A stretch of DNA of 64,000 bases from Pedobacter sp. ASV28 (GTDB lineage Bacteria; Bacteroidota; Bacteroidia; Sphingobacteriales; Sphingobacteriaceae). The stretch lies in contig NZ_JAELTN010000009.1 in NCBI RefSeq assembly GCF_016428855.1, positions 1 to 64,000 of the forward strand. The letters run 5' to 3'. Positions 8,697-16,928 of this stretch are shown piece after piece. The notes beneath the pieces are model-generated. The model saw only the letters and a program-made list of their open reading frames with translations. It was not told the origin of the DNA and ran no database searches. A program made the translations under genes and the position numbers. Position 1 is the stretch's first letter. Each line of letters begins with the position of its first letter.

Positions 8697-8756
8697 ATTT
8701 TTTATCAATTTTTGAGTTAATTGACTTTTGCCTTGATACAAAAATTGATAAAAAAT
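8697..8756 (-). repeat. perfect 18-base inverted repeat
   Basis: 8697-8714 and 8739-8756 are exact reverse complements (ATTTTTTATCAATTTTTG and its complement) with a 24-base spacer. The element lies 53 bases past the stop codon of the gene at 8809-9369 and is probably its transcript-ending or stabilising hairpin. The surrounding 8526-8800 holds no convincing gene. Confidence 0.65.
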
Positions 8757-8808
8757 GGGTCCCGTTCATCACAATACCCATACCTATTAATATTGCTAAT
8801 TTAAAAAC

Positions 8809-9369
8809 TTACTTAAATGTAAGGGTAACTTTATGCGCTGCTGTTTTCTCTACATCTACTGTTGCGTCGATACCAATTCCCCATATTTCGAACTCTACAC
8901 CAGCAGAGCCAGTTTTTTTCAAGCTAAAAGATAGCGCTACAGAGAACTCTTTTTTAGATAAACCTGCAACCCCAGTGCTTGCCGCAGCCCATTGTTTTGA
9001 TGCGGAAACAACGGCATCTTTTAAATGCGTCTCAAATGAAGGAGATACCATCTCCTTTTGATCGCTTTTCTCATAACTAAAAGTTAAGGTAGTTGATTTT
9101 TCTATTTGCCATTTTTTAGAGGCTTTGGCAATGATCTTAAAGCCACCACCTCCAGCTTTATCATAAATGGTACTCAATGCAATCTCGGCAGATTGTAATT
9201 TAGGCTGCATACTACCATCAAGCTCTTCAGAAGCTCTTTCTAAACTATTGTTGATTAAGGAAACAATCCCTTTTAATTCGAAAGCTTCCACTTTATCTTC
9301 TTGTTTTTGGGCATGCGAAACTCCTAGCGACATTACCAATGTCAGTAGAAAAAATAAAATTCTTTTCAT
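8809..9369 (-). CDS. secreted protein with two tandem Trypco2-like domains
   Basis: A signal peptide (MKRILFFLLTLVMSLGVSHAQ) precedes about 165 residues that form two similar halves. Each half has an amphipathic helix (FELKGIVSLINNSLERASEE; ETHLKDAVVSASKQW), a strand with alternating residues (SAEIALSTIY; KEFSVALSFSLKKTGS), a glycine-rich turn followed by F-K/E-I, and a final T-L-T-F strand. This order matches the trypsin-co-occurring domain 2 (Trypco2), known from NTP-dependent conflict systems, where it is normally cytoplasmic. Export to the periplasm or surface would be unusual. No trypsin-like protease gene is visible nearby. The family call is by eye and needs a profile search. Confidence 0.55.
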   Translation of the reverse strand: MKRILFFLLTLVMSLGVSHAQKQEDKVEAFELKGIVSLINNSLERASEELDGSMQPKLQSAEIALSTIYDKAGGGGFKIIAKASKKWQIEKSTTLTFSYEKSDQKEMVSPSFETHLKDAVVSASKQWAAASTGVAGLSKKEFSVALSFSLKKTGSAGVEFEIWGIGIDATVDVEKTAAHKVTLTFK

Positions 9370-9432
9370 AATGCATAATTTTGTCTATTACCACATAAAA
9401 TTACTGATATTCAACAACTTAACAAATACCAA

Positions 9433-9694
9433 ATAATAGGTAATATACCAATAGAAACACGATTACCCATCCTTAGCCAAAACCTTAGTGCCGGGGCCGA
9501 GCCAAAGCCAGAATGTGCTTTTGCCTACTCAAAACAGGTGCACATTCAATAGAAATTAGCTGCTTTGCATGTGCTTTTAATTGCTCAACCCCAGTTCAAA
9601 ACGGTTATGCAGCTGCTGGAATTCATGAGCCAAGGCCTGGTGCCCACAGATCCAGCTTTAACCGGGCAAGAATGAAAAAACGGTATTTAGGCGA
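9433..9694. other. intergenic region, possible decayed coding sequence
   Basis: No intact gene is seen. A frame near 9606 reads MQLLEFMSQGLVPTDPALTG. It weakly resembles a frame near 8627 (MQQLILCAQSLIELEQARLS), suggesting two remnants of one lost gene family. The similarity is slight. Confidence 0.2.
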
Positions 9695-11389
9695 TCATTT
9701 CCGCTGCCTGTCTTTATTTTTTTCTGGAAGCGCTAAAAAATGGAGGATGGCCTGATTGAGCTGCGCTGGTTTTTCGAAAGGAACATAGTGAGTGGCATTA
9801 GGAATGATTTCGAGCTGGGCACCGCTAATCTGGCTTGCGATAAGCTGGGTATGTTCCGGCTTGATGACATCATCGCTACCGGCGATCACCAATACCGGAT
9901 TGCTGATCTGCTTCAATTGTGAGGCCTCTATATGAGGATGTTCGAGCATCAGCCTGATCAGTTTATGCTGCTGAGGAAGCGTATCTGCTTCGATCTGCTG
10001 TTTAAATGAGGCAATTAAACTGTCTTTAACACCCGAAGGGTTTAGGTTAGCCCCAATGGCCACTATTTTTTTAACCATTTCTGGATGAGCAAGATTAAAG
10101 CTGAGTGCGGTATTTCCACCATCGCTCCAGCCTACGATATTCACCTTCTTAAGGCCCAGTTTAGAAATGATCTTATACAAATCTGCTGCAAATCCATCAT
10201 AACTATAGGCACGGGTAGAAAGGTCGGTACTTCGCCCCTGCCCCCGTGTATCGATGGCGATGACCTTGAAATGTTTAGCCAAAAATGGGATCTGAAGATA
10301 GAAATCCGAAATGCTGCCATTATTGCCATGGAGCAACAGGAGCGGCTCGCCCTCCCCGTATTCTTCCGTGTAAATCTTAGCATCATCCAGGTCGATGAAT
10401 CTGCCGTTTTTGCGCTTCCCGTATCCGCTTTTTTGGGCAGCTTCCTTATGGTGATAATAATCAGCAAGCATGCTCACTTCGGAGGTTTCTTCTACCACCT
10501 TTTCAGCAGGCTTTTTAGCTTTTCCGACCTCCTTATTGTACTTTATTTCCAAGTTTGCAATAAAAGCCCCTGCATTGTTTTCCCAGTTTCCCTGACTTTG
10601 GTAGCGGAAAAGTAAATCTTTTGACAGGGTTTTCTTTGCGGAAATTCCGAATACAAAAGTATTTGTACTATCCGGCTGATGTTCTACCAATTGCAAGGTA
10701 AGGGCAATTTTGGCCATACCATTAAAACCAAGTTGATAGGGCGTAAGGTCGATATGTTGCCAGCCTTTGGCAGTAGTGCGATACGTGATATTTTCACGAA
10801 GCAAGCTGGTGTCTGGAAGGTTATTTCTTACGGCATATAGGTTTAGTTTCAAAGTAATGGAAGAGAATTTAGAACTGGGCATAATGTAGAAGTTATAGGC
10901 TTTTAAAAGGCTCTGCTCCTCAATCTCAAACACATTACCTTGCTCGATGCTGGGAACGTGCTGGTCGAACATCTTGGAAAAAGTAATCATGGGGCGGGAC
11001 CGTTGTCCAACTGTTTTCTCTTTAAGTTTAGTTCCCTTAATGACGACCTCGGCCATATCAAAAATCTTTTCTTCCAAGATGACCACGGTTCCCTCCTTTA
11101 GTTTATTGATTTCGCCAGGAGACATTTCCCTATCGACAAAGCCAATTGCACTAAAGACCAAATTGCGATCGGCCAAGCTGTCGGGGATGATCAACCTGAA
11201 GGCACCGCGTTCATCTGCTACGGTGGCGGCCTTGCTATTTTTAATACCGAGCGAACAATAGGCAATTGGGCGATGCTGCAAGTCCTTAACGGTACCTGTT
11301 AACACGCTTTGGGCGCTGGCGCTAAAAATAAACAATAAGAGCATGCCTGTAATGAACAGGCCTTTGGTGTGAACGGCAACATTTTTCAT
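9695..11389 (-). CDS. carboxypeptidase-regulatory-like domain fused to alpha/beta hydrolase
   Basis: The 564-residue exported protein starts at 11389 (MKNVAVHTKGLFITGMLLLF ... ASAQ signal peptide). A longer frame to 11674 is rejected because it overlaps the divergent lipoprotein gene. After the signal comes a carboxypeptidase-D-regulatory-like domain (GTVKDLQHRPIAYCSLGIKN ... VVILEE), then a beta-rich middle region, then an alpha/beta hydrolase (about 310-560) with LLLLHGNNG oxyanion loop, nucleophile elbow GWSDGG (Ser422), acid Asp506 or 507 and His534. It probably hydrolyses an ester or lactone outside the cytoplasm. The domain combination is uncommon: regulatory-like domains usually sit on TonB-dependent receptors. 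Confidence 0.8.
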   Translation of the reverse strand: MKNVAVHTKGLFITGMLLLFIFSASAQSVLTGTVKDLQHRPIAYCSLGIKNSKAATVADERGAFRLIIPDSLADRNLVFSAIGFVDREMSPGEINKLKEGTVVILEEKIFDMAEVVIKGTKLKEKTVGQRSRPMITFSKMFDQHVPSIEQGNVFEIEEQSLLKAYNFYIMPSSKFSSITLKLNLYAVRNNLPDTSLLRENITYRTTAKGWQHIDLTPYQLGFNGMAKIALTLQLVEHQPDSTNTFVFGISAKKTLSKDLLFRYQSQGNWENNAGAFIANLEIKYNKEVGKAKKPAEKVVEETSEVSMLADYYHHKEAAQKSGYGKRKNGRFIDLDDAKIYTEEYGEGEPLLLLHGNNGSISDFYLQIPFLAKHFKVIAIDTRGQGRSTDLSTRAYSYDGFAADLYKIISKLGLKKVNIVGWSDGGNTALSFNLAHPEMVKKIVAIGANLNPSGVKDSLIASFKQQIEADTLPQQHKLIRLMLEHPHIEASQLKQISNPVLVIAGSDDVIKPEHTQLIASQISGAQLEIIPNATHYVPFEKPAQLNQAILHFLALPEKNKDRQRK

Positions 11390-11549
11390 ATGAGGCAAGA
11401 CGCTGCGGTTTACAAAAGGGTTGCATGTTGATTTATTAAAAAATACAGGGAAAATCAAATTAATACGGGTTTTGGTTTTCTTGGATATTGACCAGGTCCG
11501 CTTACAATAATTGAGCATTTTTGTAGCTTTAATGTGATAAAACTTTGAT

Positions 11550-12107
11550 ATGAATGAAATTCGGCTGCTATATTCTCTAATATTGTTATCCATATGCGCA
11601 ATAGCAGCATGTAACACCCCCAACAAAAAGCGCCCAACGCTTTCGAAAAAAAACGCAATTGAATTTCGTGGCAACTACGTGGTTTGCGACACCTGCCTGA
11701 TGACAGTGCTTGTCCATCATGATGAATGTACAGACTGTAAGGACATTATTGTAGATAGTGGCACCGTCTATCTACCCCATGAAATACTTAAGAAAGCAGA
11801 AAATTTGGTTGTTGATGTAGACACCACGAACCTATTTAGTGTAGTTGCAAATCGGCTATCTGTGAGCGATTTACGTTTTGAGGATAGAGACTATTTCCGA
11901 AAACTATATACTGATACGGTTAACTATAGAGATTTATACAAGGCTTTTCGCTTAAAGGGCAAGATTGTGGATGTGGGTCGAAGAAAATCGAAATACGGCG
12001 TGATCGAAACTTCGCCTTCGCTGTTTTTTAGGGCATCACATGCTGTTGAAATTGATACGGCTTATTGGAGAAAAATTACGGAAGCCAATTACGCAGCTAT
12101 TCAATAG
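11550..12107 (+). CDS. hypothetical lipoprotein
   Basis: The 185-residue protein has an N-terminal membrane segment ending in a lipobox-like AIAAC (Cys21), so it is probably a lipid-anchored envelope protein. Two close cysteine pairs follow (VVCDTC at about residue 45; DECTDC at about 59), possibly binding a metal or forming disulfides. No known family was recognised. It is divergent from the hydrolase gene, with about 160 bases between them. Confidence 0.6.
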   Translation: MNEIRLLYSLILLSICAIAACNTPNKKRPTLSKKNAIEFRGNYVVCDTCLMTVLVHHDECTDCKDIIVDSGTVYLPHEILKKAENLVVDVDTTNLFSVVANRLSVSDLRFEDRDYFRKLYTDTVNYRDLYKAFRLKGKIVDVGRRKSKYGVIETSPSLFFRASHAVEIDTAYWRKITEANYAAIQ

Positions 12108-12307
12108 GTGATAAGTACTGGATGGACCTGTGCATTAAGCTTCCAAAACGGTTTTTTTTGCATTTTCAGAAGGTTTGGCATCACTGGAAATGAATATAGA
12201 TTGCCCGCAACTCGGAACAGGCAATTCCTGAAATCAGCGGGAATAAACAAACGGCTTTAGCTCCTTCGCTACGTTCAGGATAATAGCGTGTAGAGTAAAA
12301 ATACAAA

Positions 12308-12343
12308 AACCACAAGCCACCGAATAGTTGGCAACCTGTGGTT
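12308..12343 (-). terminator. terminator of the small secreted protein gene
   Basis: AACCACA (12308-12314) pairs with TGTGGTT (12337-12343), enclosing a further GCCA/TGGC pairing. On the minus strand the stem is followed by TTTTTG, giving an intrinsic terminator 29 bases past the stop at 12372. Confidence 0.6.
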
Positions 12344-12371
12344 AAAATTATGTTTCTCCGCTTTTATGTGT

Positions 12372-12701
12372 TTAATACCAGCAGTGTCCCTGAAAGGTAA
12401 GTAGGCTTCCGCCAGAAGTGATCTGTAAAGAAATATCTATCTGGTGATTGAAATCATGTGTTCCAGACCAACTGTAGGCCTGGCCACCTGTATGCTGACC
12501 AGCACTATCTGTTAAATACAGCTCGGTAATATTTCCGCTGCTATCGCCCCAAGCCTCAAAGCTTTGCCCACCTACGGTAAACACGCCAATATGGATAGAG
12601 GAGGTAGCCACTTTTAGAGGCTGCACTTTTAAAGCAGACTGGGCGGTAAAAGTTGAAAATGCCAGCATGAATGCGGCAAAGAGTAAGAGTTTAGCTTTCA
12701 T
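12372..12701 (-). CDS. small secreted protein, 109 residues
   Basis: A clear signal peptide (MKAKLLLFAAFMLAFSTFTAQS) precedes a mature domain of about 88 residues. The mature part is rich in Ser, Gly, Thr and aromatics (GGQSFEAWGDSSGNITELYL) with one cysteine near the C-terminus. No family was recognised. It probably acts in the periplasm or outside the cell. It has its own terminator. Confidence 0.55.
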   Translation of the reverse strand: MKAKLLLFAAFMLAFSTFTAQSALKVQPLKVATSSIHIGVFTVGGQSFEAWGDSSGNITELYLTDSAGQHTGGQAYSWSGTHDFNHQIDISLQITSGGSLLTFQGHCWY

Positions 12702-12772
12702 AGCTTAAAATTTAGATTTAATGAATTGATATTTAGTTATTTATAAAGATATAAATTTAGTTCAGACTTGCA

Positions 12773-12967
12773 AATTCCCTGAACGAAAAAGCAGCGGAAG
12801 CAAGTGGGGCTACGCATGAGCTCAGGGTTGTGGCCAATGCCGTTAAGTTAAGCCTTGGCTGGGCACCAACGCCGGAGTTCTCTCATGTTGGCGTTCTCGC
12901 CAACGTGTAAAAAATTCTTAATCTAAATTATAGTTGCGGCAGCGGGCGGGAACAGCTGAGGAGGATC
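12773..12967. repeat. direct repeat flanking a T9SS gene, copy 1
   Basis: About 195 bases nearly identical to 15875-16071 and in the same orientation. It contains a GTTGGCG-TTCT-CGCCAAC hairpin near its end and an imperfect CCCTGA(A/G)C ... GAGCTCAGG pairing near its start. It lies downstream of the T9SS gene at 13224-15509; the other copy is upstream. Confidence 0.8.
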
Positions 12968-13146
12968 TTAGGCAGGAGAAGAAAAGATTAAAAATTTAGC
13001 AACCTCTTTATTAAAAAAAGAATTAATGGATTGAAAACTGCTAAAAGGTTAATCACATAAAGTAAAGTTAAAAGTCATATAAGTTAATTAATATATCTCA
13101 AAACGAGTTGAGCATAAAGGCTATCAACCAAAACATTTTCCATAAT

Positions 13147-13201
13147 ACAGGATAAATTTTGTAAAGCTAGCCATCAACTATTTCTACAAAATTCATCCTG
13201 T
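13147..13201 (-). terminator. 17-base-pair hairpin downstream of T9SS gene
   Basis: 13147-13163 and 13185-13201 are complementary over 17 bases with one mismatch, with a 21-base loop. The hairpin ends 23 bases past the stop codon of the gene at 13224. Confidence 0.6.
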
Positions 13202-13223
13202 CTAATTTTGATAAGTAAATATT

Positions 13224-15509
13224 TTAAAGCTTAATCATTTTCTTTACCACTGTCATAGAGGAATTACTTAATCGGAGTAAATAATTATTTGGCTTTAAAT
13301 AAGAAATATCGATGATTGCCTCATCATCTTCTGAGCTTACAGACAGTGTTTTTAAAATCTTCCCATTCATATCTAATATTTCTATCCTGGTAAAAGGATC
13401 ATTAAATTTCACTTTAATAAAGTCTTGTGCAGGATTCGGGGAAATTAAAACCTGTGCTTTTTCTTTTAAATCGAAATTTAAGGATCTGGTCCCAAGGTCA
13501 TTTACTTTGCCATTATTATCAATTTGCATTAACTTATAATAACTCGCCCCATGAAATGGGTTACGATCATAAAAAGAATAATTATTGCTAATTGAAGTAG
13601 TCCCATTTCCTTTAATTGAACCAATAGTCAAAAACGTGATCCCATCAGTTGATTTTAAGATTTCGAACCGTTGATTATTATTTTCGGAAGCCGTAGACCA
13701 AACAATTTTAGCATAATTAGCATCTTTTTTGACGCTATAATTTATGAGGGTTATTGGCAAAACCTGTTCTGTATTAATACTATAATTACGAGAAGCTGAA
13801 TAGGGCCCGGGACTTGTTGAAGCATCGGTCGCGGTCACCGTAAAGGTCGAGATCCCACCTGCCGTTGGGGTGCCCGACAGCGTACCCGTATTTGAAAGGG
13901 TAAGTCCATCTGGCAATAACCCTGCCGTAACTTTGTAGGTGTATGGAGAGGTCCCTCCCGAAGCGGTGATCGTTTGGCTATAGAACGAGCCTACCGCCCC
14001 ATCTAGTAGCACAGCTGGAAATATCTCGATGGTTGGGGCTTCGTTTACCCTGGTGACGGTTAGGGTATAGGTTTTTGTGGTTATCTCATTTTCAGCCGTA
14101 ACCAAGATCTCTATCACGTTAGCTCCAACGTCCAGTGCCAAAGCACCGGATGAAGAACCGCTTGTTAGTGTAGTATAGGCATTTCCATTAACTCGAACTT
14201 TTATCGTTGCTCCAGCATGAGCCTTAGTTGGTGTAATTGTGGTAGACGTGGTTGCATAGGGAACACTAGCCGTATACACTGCTGTAGCGGGGTCAAATGT
14301 AGGTGATAACCCAGCTGCGGTTGTGCCAAGTGCCGATAGATCTGCATTGTTTGATGCAATAAGAATGGTTGCGGAAGGGGAACTTGCTCCGGCAATGTTC
14401 CCTGGAATATCCTGCGCAGTGCTTGCGGCTACCGAAATGCCTAATGTACCCCATCCACTAACGCCAGTTAATTTCGCCGTATAAGTTGAACCGCTTCCAG
14501 ATAATATTAAAGAGGTGTATGCGGCTGTACCCGTAGTATTGACAGTGATATCGCCCGAAGAAAGCGATGAATAACTAAAATTGGGATCTACGTAAGCTAT
14601 AGTAAAGGATGCATCAGCACCAGGGGCAGCTGTAACCGCTGTTGGGGTGATGTTGATTACGGGAGGTGTTTTGTCAAAAATCAAAACTGTACCGAAGTCC
14701 GTATTCGATTGTTGCCTTACATTTCCAGCAAGATCGGTTGCCGAATATGTCCATGGAATATTACCTTCGGTGTCACCTGTGACCAAGCTATAGGTAGCTG
14801 TCCAATTTTTATTTCCATTAGATGCCACGGCTGTTACAGGATGTCCAGCAATAGCAATTGTTATGGCTTGAAGAGCCTCATTAAAGCCCACAGAAAGTGT
14901 GATCATATTGCCAACCTTAGCGTATTGACTTGAATAACCATTGTTCGAAAAATAAGAACCAGAGACTAAAGTTGGGGCTAAATGATCAAAAGTGTATACC
15001 TCTCCTGTTGTATAGGCTGCACTCACATTGGGGGTTACTCCCGTTGTACCGGTAAAGTCAAGGCGTAGAGTGCCATTGCCCACAATTGAGTTAATCGGAA
15101 CCGTCCAAGTGGCACCAGAACCGGTTGGTGTACCTATAGAACCCGTAACACCCGAAGTAGTTAATGTAAAATCGCTTGCATCTACTCCTGAAACTGGTTC
15201 AGAGAAGGTAACGGTATAATTAACAGTCGTAGCGTTGGTTATTTGGGCCTCAACCCTATTGATAGCCATTACGGTTACCGTTGCAATATTACTTGTTAAG
15301 CTTCCATCACTAATCTTATGGGTAAACGAATCAGGGCTAACACCTTTAAAATCAATAGCAGCTTGTGAATGAGCAGCGGCATTACCCCAGCCAATTCCAT
15401 CGCCCGTTGCGGTAGCCTTAACATAAACACCCCCATTGGCCTCGGGCATTTTTGCCCAAAGGGCAATAGCTGTTAACCAAATCATGCAAGTAAGTAATAG
15501 TTTTTTCAT
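13224..15509 (-). CDS. multi-domain Ig-like T9SS surface protein, N-terminus rearranged
   Basis: The 761-residue protein has a signal peptide, then residues 27-53 (VYVKATATGDGIGWGN ... QAAID) matching the opening of a beta-helix domain. At residue 54 the sequence jumps to the end of a cadherin-like repeat (SFTHKISDGSLTSNIATVTV). Several Ig-like domains follow, then a cadherin-like beta-sandwich (NADLSALGTTAAGLSPTFDP), a putative-Ig He_PIG-type domain (LPDGLTLSNTGTLSGTP), the LPITLINYSVK/YYKLMQIDNNG domain and a T9SS type A sorting domain (SPNPAQDF ... MIKL). It is probably a surface adhesin. The abrupt switch at about position 15351 suggests an in-frame deletion that removed most of the beta-helix. 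Confidence 0.75.
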   Translation of the reverse strand: MKKLLLTCMIWLTAIALWAKMPEANGGVYVKATATGDGIGWGNAAAHSQAAIDFKGVSPDSFTHKISDGSLTSNIATVTVMAINRVEAQITNATTVNYTVTFSEPVSGVDASDFTLTTSGVTGSIGTPTGSGATWTVPINSIVGNGTLRLDFTGTTGVTPNVSAAYTTGEVYTFDHLAPTLVSGSYFSNNGYSSQYAKVGNMITLSVGFNEALQAITIAIAGHPVTAVASNGNKNWTATYSLVTGDTEGNIPWTYSATDLAGNVRQQSNTDFGTVLIFDKTPPVINITPTAVTAAPGADASFTIAYVDPNFSYSSLSSGDITVNTTGTAAYTSLILSGSGSTYTAKLTGVSGWGTLGISVAASTAQDIPGNIAGASSPSATILIASNNADLSALGTTAAGLSPTFDPATAVYTASVPYATTSTTITPTKAHAGATIKVRVNGNAYTTLTSGSSSGALALDVGANVIEILVTAENEITTKTYTLTVTRVNEAPTIEIFPAVLLDGAVGSFYSQTITASGGTSPYTYKVTAGLLPDGLTLSNTGTLSGTPTAGGISTFTVTATDASTSPGPYSASRNYSINTEQVLPITLINYSVKKDANYAKIVWSTASENNNQRFEILKSTDGITFLTIGSIKGNGTTSISNNYSFYDRNPFHGASYYKLMQIDNNGKVNDLGTRSLNFDLKEKAQVLISPNPAQDFIKVKFNDPFTRIEILDMNGKILKTLSVSSEDDEAIIDISYLKPNNYLLRLSNSSMTVVKKMIKL

Positions 15510-15816
15510 ATGGTTTTAAATTTGATGGATGCATTGTTCAAAATAACACCACACCAAAGCCATTGCGATAACTGCAAGGAGTAAGATGATAAGAGGTCAT
15601 TTGCGATGCTTATGCTGTTACACGGTTTAAAACTAATGATAAACGCATGTAAAACCAAAAGCTTAATGGAGGGAAAAAGCGGACAAGCAATTTTAGGTCA
15701 TCAGAAAACTGATTAAAGTAGTGATTTATAATCGATAAGCTACTTCTTGAAATGGAAACTTTTATTTTGAATAAGATCTATTTATGGAAAGAGATGGCAA
15801 TAATATTATTTTTTAT

Positions 15817-15870
15817 GACTGGATTTAAAATCCACTTTTAACCGGGTCGTGATTACAAATCCCAGTCAAC
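15817..15870. repeat. short dispersed palindromic repeat (GGATTTAAAATCC type)
   Basis: GACTGGATTTAAAATCC at one end and ATTACAAATCCCAGTC at the other can pair, with GGTCGTG in the spacer. Related copies lie at 23211-23260 and 27771-27820. These look like a small family of intergenic REP-like elements. Confidence 0.55.
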
Positions 15871-15874
15871 GGAG

Positions 15875-16071
15875 AAATTCCCTGAGCGAAAAATCAGCGG
15901 AAGCAAGTGGGGCTACGCATGAGCTCAGGATTGCGGTCACTGCCGTTAAGTTAAGCCTTGGCTGGGGCACCAACGCTGGAGTTCTCTCATGTTGGCGTTC
16001 TCGCCAACGTGTTAAAAATTCTTAATTTAATTATGGCTGCGGCAGCGGGCGGGAACAGTTCAGGAGGATCT
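15875..16071. repeat. direct repeat flanking a T9SS gene, copy 2
   Basis: Partner of 12773-12967, with about 20 substitutions or small indels over 195 bases. It keeps the GTTGGCG-TTCT-CGCCAAC hairpin and a better CCCTGAGC/GCTCAGG stem. It lies 366 bases upstream of the start of the T9SS gene. Confidence 0.8.
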
Positions 16072-16641
16072 CCCGGTCGATCCTCATTTTGAGGACTATG
16101 GCTGCCATATTACAAGGCCGATGATTTTGGCAATGCGGCGCTAGACCAACATTGCTTTCCGCCCTTGTAGCGGGAGATTACACACCAGAGCGGCGAGCGC
16201 TTATTTATAAAAAGATAGTACAAAACCAGCCCCTACGGCACTATGTTAATGCCGTTACGAAAAACCGTATTTGTTATTAGGGAAAAGATGCCTACCTTGG
16301 CAATTGCGATAAACCATAGTACGGCCATCTTACAACCTAAAAACTTATAAGGGCTGGTGCCAAGTTAAATAACCTCATGGAGACTCTGATGTGCGCTCTC
16401 TTCACAGCAGCTTCTTTTTTTTAACAGGTTATTTTCACTTGGAATGTTCTGGCATGCGCTAAGATGGTGAACGGATTACGTTCTTTATTAAGAGTTTTAG
16501 GAAATGGCCATACCCCGCCTCCTTGAGGCAATGGTACAGTACGGAGCTTAATTTTTTCGTTTCCATAACGATTGGTTTTTGGTTATGTAAAACAATGCAC
16601 CCGTAAAAGCGAAGGGAAACCTGTTGGCAGGAAACCAATAA
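16072..16641. other. intergenic region without a recognisable gene
   Basis: No intact gene was recognised. TCCTCA and TGAGGA pair near 16081-16095. A minus-strand frame near 16459-16665 does not resemble a known protein and overlaps the structured element that follows. Confidence 0.3.
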
Positions 16642-16731
16642 GGCGTACCTCTCCACTTTTGCCATGGTTCCGCCAGAACCTTCTTTTTACCACAAGGATA
16701 AAAAGCTACCCAAAAGTTTACGAGGTACGCC
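16642..16731. other. nested multi-hairpin element
   Basis: The outer stem GGCGTACCTC (16642-16651) pairs with GAGGTACGCC (16722-16731). It continues as ACTTTTG (16655-16661) with CAAAAGT (16711-16717). Inside are two hairpins: GGTTC/GAACC (16666-16680) and CTTTTTA/TAAAAAG (16683-16705). The branched fold is too regular for chance and could be a structured RNA or a DNA recombination or transposition element. Confidence 0.5.
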
Positions 16732-16782
16732 CTACTGGATTATACAAAAGTATAAGAATTCCAGTATATAGGCGAACTCTCG

Positions 16783-16823
16783 GTTAACTCGTGGTAAAAT
16801 CTGGCGGATTTTGGACGAGTAAC
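16783..16823. other. hairpin upstream of HTH regulator
   Basis: GTT-A-ACTCGT (16783-16792) pairs with ACGAGT-AAC (16815-16823) with one bulge, enclosing AAAATC/GATTTT (16796-16812). A separate hairpin precedes it (ACTGG at 16734, CCAGT at 16761, with TATAC/GTATA inside). Confidence 0.45.
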
Positions 16824-16863
16824 ATCGTCAAGCAAGGCTAGGCCCTACTCTATTTGTCGCTAT

Positions 16864-16890
16864 AATTAACTATAACAAATATAGTTAATT
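16864..16890 (+). promoter_or_regulatory. 11-base palindrome, probable operator of the HTH gene
   Basis: AATTAACTATA (16864-16874) and TATAGTTAATT (16880-16890) are perfect inverted repeats around ACAAA. The site is 38 bases before the start codon. Two further half-palindromes (GATTTTAAAAATC and GACTTTAAAAATC) follow at 16891-16925. The arrangement suits autoregulation by the HTH protein. Confidence 0.5.
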
Positions 16891-16928
16891 GATTTTAAAA
16901 ATCAAAATAATGACTTTAAAAATCATAA

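Noticed and set aside
8630-9061. Plus-strand ORF of 143 residues
   Set aside because: Most of it is antisense to the Trypco2-like gene, which has a signal peptide and domain structure.
11390-11674. N-terminal extension of the regulatory-domain hydrolase
   Set aside because: The extra 95 residues run through the divergent lipoprotein gene and precede a clear signal peptide beginning at 11389.
16459-16665. Minus-strand ORF of 68 residues
   Set aside because: It runs into the nested hairpin element and resembles no protein; probably chance.
16783-16823. Integron attC site
   Set aside because: The arms GTTAACTCGT and ACGAGTAAC do not fit the GTTRRRY/RYYYAAC core, and no integrase gene is visible.
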